From Lojkania enalia (taxonomy: Eukaryota; Ascomycota; Dothideomycetes; Pleosporales): a stretch of DNA of 64,000 nt. The notes beneath the pieces were generated by a model. That model saw only the letters and a program-made list of their open reading frames with translations, made no database searches and was not told where the DNA came from. The translations under genes and the position numbers were made by a program. The stretch spans positions 186,001 through 250,000 of the forward strand of contig ML986587.1 of NCBI GenBank assembly GCA_010094045.1, given 5' to 3'. Positions 59,139-64,000 of the stretch are shown here, piece after piece. Every line of letters starts with the position of its first letter. Position 1 is the first letter of the stretch.

Positions 59139-60004
59139 TCAGCTTGCGAACTTGTCGTGGGATGACTTGACTTTCATATCCAGAGCCGTTTCATGGAAAT
59201 TGCCTTCTCGCCGAGCTTTCTTGAGCTTCCGGACCTCCTCCTCGTCGAGTTTTCGGCCGATCTTTTCCTCGAGTTCCTTGCGACTTATTTTCTCCTTGGC
59301 CTTTTCTTCTTTATTTGCTTTCAGCTTAGGCTTGAACCTTGCTTGCATGCGAATTCGAAATGTAGTATTGAATGTAATGGACTCTGCGTCGCCCCGTACT
59401 TCTGGCACGTTTCTGCTGGACTCATTTATTGTGAGAAACTTCTCCCGCTGCGTCTGAAGACCGAAAGTGGACGGATTATCGGGGACCGGGATGCATAGGA
59501 ATGACTCTTCGGGGGATATGGCAGTTCCATTCGCAGACAGAATGCCGTACTTGTCGCAACCAAGATACCTGCATATAGTTAGCAATTGAGCTCGTGTATG
59601 ACGGACTGAATCGCGACTGACCTCCCATGATGCCCTTTCAAGCTGAAAGATTCTGTGCCAGCGACCCGATTTGCTATCCATACCTGTCTTACATCGTGCG
59701 GTTCGGCCGTGGATGGATCGCCGTCCATAAAGTTCTCAACGGTGCTGGCAAAGACTTTTCCATTCGCGTCACAAGCAAGACAGGTAGCCGGCTCACTTGG
59801 AAGTACAATAAGTATAGGGCCGGCTATGTCGTTAGGCGAGTCTGCGTTAACCCAGGAATCGTCATCTTCGTTTCCTGCTGTTGAAACCCCGGAAGTTGTG
59901 GTAAGCGCTTTTGACGGCGGTGCGTCTAGATTGTCTGGGTCGACAACCCTCTTCCTCTTCTTTGGTTTCCTGTCGCCCTTGAAAACAAGTGGCTTAACGG
60001 GCAT
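59139..60004 (-). CDS. FRG1-like protein
   Basis: Exons: complement(59139..59568, 59622..60004), 270 residues. FRG1 proteins are nuclear/nucleolar and linked to RNA processing and actin bundling in animals. The N-terminus has a basic nuclear-type signal (GDRKPKKRKRV). A beta-trefoil-like fascin-fold region covers about residues 50-200: DSWVNADSPNDIAGPILIVL, VWIANRVAGTESFSLKGHHG, YLGCDKYGILSANGTAISPE and TFGLQTQREKFLTI. The tail is basic and helical (EEKAKEKISRKELEEKIGRK). A 53-nt intron with TTGCTAAC joins HHGR to YLGCDK. The fungal role is not established. Its start is 245 bp from that of the divergent oxygenase-like gene. Confidence 0.88.
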
Positions 60005-60249
60005 GTTTGCGGCTTTTAGAGGTGCGATACCTGGAGGCTGAGGTTAGAGCGCCGATGAGATAATGCCGGCCAGAGGCGGAAGTCGCCGCAACGTATGGTG
60101 CCGCCTTCCATTTCGGGCAGGTGAACATCAACCTTTGCCTCCACTCCACACTCTTTTACGGGACTCCACTTTTAGATCGCAAAATAAAGGCCTGCAGTAG
60201 ATGACTGTCTCTGCAGGAACATAGAGCTCTGAATTCTCCTACTGATAAA

Positions 60250-61441
60250 ATGGTTAACAATGCAGCAGCAGTCTCCGTGAGCCTGGAAGACTTGCGGAAA
60301 GGTACCTTGATTCATATGGAACCATTCCCTGATCTTGAACGGTTCTGACAATAGTTAGACAACATAGAATTTCCTGTCTTGGAAGAGGCTTTTGGGCCGT
60401 CATCACTGGGTATTATAGTCGTGAAAGACCTACCCGCAAAGTTCCACGGGCTTCGACACAAACTACTTTCATATTCATCGGCTTTGGCGAGTCTTCCGCA
60501 AGAGGAATTAGGTACGTTGGCTTGCGCTTCTAGACTTCCCAGACAGACCGAGCAACAGGAATCTTCAGCTTACTTTTTGAATAGAAAAACTTGAGTCACC
60601 GGCGTCAAAATGGCTTGTAGGCTGGTCATGTGGGAAAGAGACCTTGAAGGATGGCCGGTATGATACGCTCAAAGGCTCCTACTACGTAAATTGTGCCCCC
60701 GCTTTCGAGGAGCAACAGACGTCTCTCGCCAAGAGGTATCCTTCCTTCTCGGAATATACGGCACCGAATGTCTGGCCCTCAGAAAAACTGCTGCCAGGCT
60801 TCGAGGCCACATGCCGGGAACTCTGCACCCTCATCATCGACATCGCCGCATTAGTGGCGCGGGCCTGCGACAAGTACGCAGAAGCCAATATCGAGGGTTA
60901 CAAGAAGGGCTATCTTGAACACGTTGTTAAGTCAAGTGTCTCAACCAAGGCTCGGCTTCTCCACTACTTTCCTACGCCTCAGTCTCAAGGCCGGGCGATC
61001 AACGGAGCAATTGAAGACGAGGATGACTGGTGTGCGACACATCTGGATCATGGATGCCTTACAGGCCTGACATCAGCTATGTTTGTAGATGAGGAGTCTC
61101 ATCCGCCACAAGCGGGTGCTTTTTTCGCCCCTCTCGAAGAATTCGACCAGTCCCCAGACCCTAAGGCGGGCCTCTATATCCATTCTCGCACAGGAGAGGT
61201 CGCTAAAGTTGGCATTCCCCGCGATTGTCTCGGTTTTCAGACCGGTGAGGCCCTCGAGGTTATTACACAAGGCAAGTTTAAGGCAGTGCCACACTTTGTT
61301 AGGGGCGCAGGCCCTGGGGCTGGTCGGAAAGTGGCTCGTAACACGCTAGCCGTCTTCACGCAGCCCAATTTGTGGGAAATGGTGGACGATCAGAGGGACT
61401 TTGCAGCGTTCGCGAAGGAAATTGTGGAGAAGAATCATTAA
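60250..61441 (+). CDS. 2OG-Fe(II) oxygenase-like (clavaminate-synthase-like) protein
   Basis: Exons 60250..60301, 60359..60511, 60585..61441; 353 residues. The predicted double-stranded beta-helix has ARLLHYFPTP, then the HxD half of the iron triad in WCATHLDHGCLTGL, then GLYIHSRTGEVAKVGIPRDC. The candidate distal His is in GKFKAVPHFVRG, with a basic residue in KVARNTLAVFTQPN fitting 2-oxoglutarate binding. The family is conserved in fungi, often called clavaminate synthase-like, without known substrate. The N-terminal IIVVKDLPAKFHGLRHKLL resembles the entry helix of isopenicillin-N-synthase-type enzymes. Intron 1's acceptor is the second AG (60358), chosen for frame. Confidence 0.82.
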
Positions 61442-62768
61442 ACAGGACCGGGAGTGTATCGAGGTTGTCGGTGTTGCGTAATGTTATCTCTATCGAACAG
61501 GAAGTTCCGTTTTCACGTTAAGGCGTTATCAATCTGATTGTATGCGCCACTAGTGCCACGAGGCGCCCAACGGCAAGCGGTTAGCCAAGTCCGTTCAGCG
61601 TTCATCTGACCACTCGACGGCGTGGATGGATGCGGCAAGAGGTCACGTGTCATACGGCCTTCCAAGAAGTGGGTCGGGCTCCGGAAGACCCTGCGCTTGC
61701 ATATTCTAGGCCAGGTACCACGTATATGGCTCTTTGGCCGTCTGCGAGATCTAGTTTGTTCGCATTCCTTTGCGCCCATTCTCGAGGCTCACATTCTTGT
61801 AACTACGAGGACCAGTAGTACAGGAGTGAGCGCTCGCCGCCACACTTTCCGCAAATGGACGCTGTGCAGTACCCCCGCGGCGGGGCGTCTGCAGTGCCAG
61901 GGGGCGGGTCAGCTTGGTAGCTGGCCAAGGCGCGCACTCTCGCTCTGCAATCCAACCGTGTCCGACTGGGCCGCCACATACGGAGCCACGGTTCATGGGC
62001 CATCGCGCGGACAGGACGTCGTTGTCCCCTGTCTTTCCAGCCGAGGGGTTCCAGTAGCCGGAATCGCGAGGCCTCGCCTCTCCTGCATTCTGCAGCGCGC
62101 AAAATTAGCTCCCATAGCTGCCATGGCTGCCGTGGAGAGTAGACGAGAGGGCCGAGCACTCGGGCTTCTCTTCAGCGGAGCGTCCTGCGCCACTCTGAGG
62201 CCGCCAGCTGGCTACTTCTAATGTTCCGCCTAGGCAGAGGAGGCGAGACAGCCGCCGGATTTCCTAGGCGGTCTCTCGTGACTTCTGGCTGGTCGCGACC
62301 TGTTCTGGCGCTGCTCGCCAAGATCACCGCTGCGCTCTCATGAAACGGGTGGGGGATTGCACGAATGAGCCTCCAGTCCTCGAGACGCCGAGAACACTTA
62401 TTGGAGCCAGTCCGAAAGTGATACCCGCCGAGCCTTGGGATGCCCTCAAGCCGCGTAATGCCCAGAAGCGCCTCCTGAAGACCTCTATCATGCCAAGCCC
62501 TCCCATGCGCACCAGAATGCTTGGGAGCCCGGATATCCGTCTTCGCGCCGTTCTTCTTGCTCGCACCCCAGTCTCCTACAACCTCGCCCGTTCAGATTGA
62601 AGATGCAAATGTAGCGGCCTCCCACGCCGCCTTTTCACTCCTTTCTTCCTGTCTTGTTCTTCTTTCGCGGTGCTCTTCACTGCTCTCGAGCGCGTTGTAT
62701 GATTTCCTTGCGTTGGACCTCCCATTAAGCCCACGCCACGGTTCTCTCCCCTCCCAGACCTAGCAGCC
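61442..62768. other. 1.3-kb intergenic before the acyltransferase gene
   Basis: GC-rich, with short ORFs on both strands but no family motif. An inverted repeat and hairpin lie at 62226-62278. The CT-rich stretch at about 62625-62700 is probably the leader or promoter of the downstream gene. Confidence 0.5.
62226..62278. repeat. Nested inverted repeats / hairpin
   Basis: CCGCCTAGG (62226-62234) is the exact reverse complement of CCTAGGCGG (62263-62271). An alternative stem pairs CGAGA and CCGCC (62244-62256) with GGCGG and TCTCG (62267-62278) around a 10-nt loop. The two structures exclude each other. Confidence 0.7.
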
Positions 62769-64000
62769 ATGGGCAACGAGAATCGCCAGAACGTGAAATG
62801 GGTCGAGGTAAGTTGTCGCAACATGGGATACCCCACCGCTGGTCCTAATTCACTTCCAGGGCGTTCGTGGCCTTGCCTCATTCTTCGTGGTTGTTACTCA
62901 TCTTTGCAGAGCGTGGGATTATGATCTATGGTTTCCGCGATCTGGTAATGAAAATGCGGCTCCAAGGCTGCTCCAGCTCCCTTTCATACGGCTGCCATGG
63001 CAGGGCCGTATCGGTGTCACCATGTTCGCCTTCTTGACCGGTTATGTTTGTGCTATTAAGCCGTTGCGACAAGTCAAGTCCGGAAACCTATATGGCGCCC
63101 TAACCACTCTTGGCAAGTCGGCATTCAGGCGGCCACCTCGATTCATTCTCCCTTCGACATTTGCCTTGGTCCTAGCCTGGCTTGTCGCTCAACTAGGCGG
63201 CTTCAAAGTATCTAACCGAACGGATTCGCAATGGCTTCGACGTTCTAGCCCTGAAGTAGGCAACATTTGGAGCGAAATTCCTCGTTTATTCCACAACTTC
63301 CAAACAGTGTGGATGAACGGCCACCAGGAATATGACGACCATCAATGGGCGCTGCTGCCCTTGTTGCAAGGTGCCTTCACAATCTACGTGACCCTCTTCG
63401 CAACCATCTTTATGAAACATCGATTCCGCCTATTTACCGTCCTCGTACTCTGGACGTGGTACTGGCTTTCTCCTTATCCTGAAAAGGGTGTGTATGACTA
63501 TTTCTGTAGAGTACAATTTTCTAATATTTTTCCAGAAACATTCGAATGCCAATTTCTTTTCGGGGTATTTCTCTGTGATGTTTCCACTGACCCAGTTTTC
63601 CGTGACTTTGTCGATAACTGGACAAAGACTCGGAGAGTTGCTCAAGTAGTGCTCATTACCCTTGGGATTTACGTTGCGGGCTATCCCGGTGAGCATGCTG
63701 AATGGGCTGGTTGGTCGCGTCAACTCATCTACATCGGCGACTACATCTTTCCTCCTGGTGCACCTAACTACCCCAAGAGATGGTCCGCAATAGGATGGGA
63801 TCTGTGCGCCCTAGGGATTGTTCTTTCATCGCGCCTGCAAGACCTCTTCTCAAACCGACTGTTCATGTGGCTTGGCCGGAACAGCTTTGCTGTGTATCTC
63901 ACCCACGGTACTCTCCTCCGGGCGGTTCTTGTGAGGATGATTTATGGGTTTTCTGGAGAACCTTGGGTGGTCGACAAGGACGAGGAAGGAAAAGACATCT
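62769..64000 (+). CDS. Acyltransferase-3 family membrane protein (3' truncated by window)
   Basis: Exons 62769..62807, 62860..63487, 63536..beyond 64000; about 378 residues visible. The first exon ends WVE and joins GVRGLASFFVVVTHLCRAW, the hallmark N-terminal helix with the conserved His of acyltransferase-3 proteins (GxRGxA...H). RIGVTMFAFLTGYVCAIKP is the next helix with the conserved arginine. Further hydrophobic helices follow: FILPSTFALVLAWLVAQL, WALLPLLQGAFTIYVTLFAT, VVLITLGIYVAGYP and LFMWLGRNSFAVYLTHG. These enzymes move acyl groups across or at membranes; fungal substrates are mostly unknown. The 52- and 48-nt introns keep frame. The reading frame is still open at the window edge. 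Confidence 0.88.

Noticed and set aside
1..64000. tRNA genes
   Set aside because: I looked for GGTTCRA-type B boxes on both strands in the gaps. The few hits (for example near 19313, 9885 minus, 51125 minus, 56105) lacked a T-arm stem or a matching A box at the right distance.

Overview
The window looks like nuclear DNA of a filamentous ascomycete (Pezizomycotina). Its genes are split by short introns, mostly 46-65 nt, with GT...AG ends and CTAAC/CTAAT-like branch sites. The gene set is typical of that group: a NoxA-type NADPH oxidase, D-xylulose reductase, an AflR-type Zn2Cys6 factor, a P1/S1 nuclease, a DUF4360-like secreted protein and ESCRT-I Vps28. The class cannot be fixed from the sequence. 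Gene models were joined by hand so that reading frame and family motifs stay continuous; exon coordinates are in each entry.

Layout. 0.5-5.2 kb: RMD5-like GID ubiquitin ligase (-) and a divergent STB6-like protein (+). 5.4-8.4 kb: a glyoxalase-fold extradiol-type dioxygenase (-) and a secreted P1/S1 nuclease (-). 10.8-15.2 kb: a 1398-residue sterol-glucosyltransferase-like protein with a VPS13/ATG2-like segment and a C-terminal array of ubiquitin-interacting motifs. 15.8-17.2 kb: a Cys-rich orphan (-). 17.2-21.4 kb: gene-poor. 21.4-26.2 kb: a conserved orphan (+) convergent with an aldehyde dehydrogenase (-). 28.5-34.5 kb: a DUF4360-like secreted protein, a peroxisomal ABC half-transporter and a Zn2Cys6 regulator. 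35.0-43.3 kb: the densest block, with NOC2 (-), VPS28 (+), an EFM2-like methyltransferase (+), xylulose reductase (+) and a small membrane protein (-). 43.3-47.2 kb: no gene, but it holds a 26-bp inverted repeat with a third diverged copy. 47.2-49.0 kb: NoxA. 49.0-53.8 kb: gene-poor with long homopolymers. 53.8-64.0 kb: mitochondrial LysRS (-), a U1 snRNA gene (+), a zinc alcohol dehydrogenase (+), an FRG1-like protein (-), a 2OG-Fe(II)-oxygenase-like protein (+) and an acyltransferase-3 gene cut by the right edge.

Most genes are unrelated housekeeping or metabolic loci. I see no biosynthetic cluster, no CRISPR array, no convincing transposon and no tRNA. The strongest unusual items are the U1 snRNA gene, the glucosyltransferase/lipid-transfer-like/UIM fusion, the 26-bp inverted repeat, a reading-frame problem in the aldehyde dehydrogenase, and upstream ORFs before three genes.
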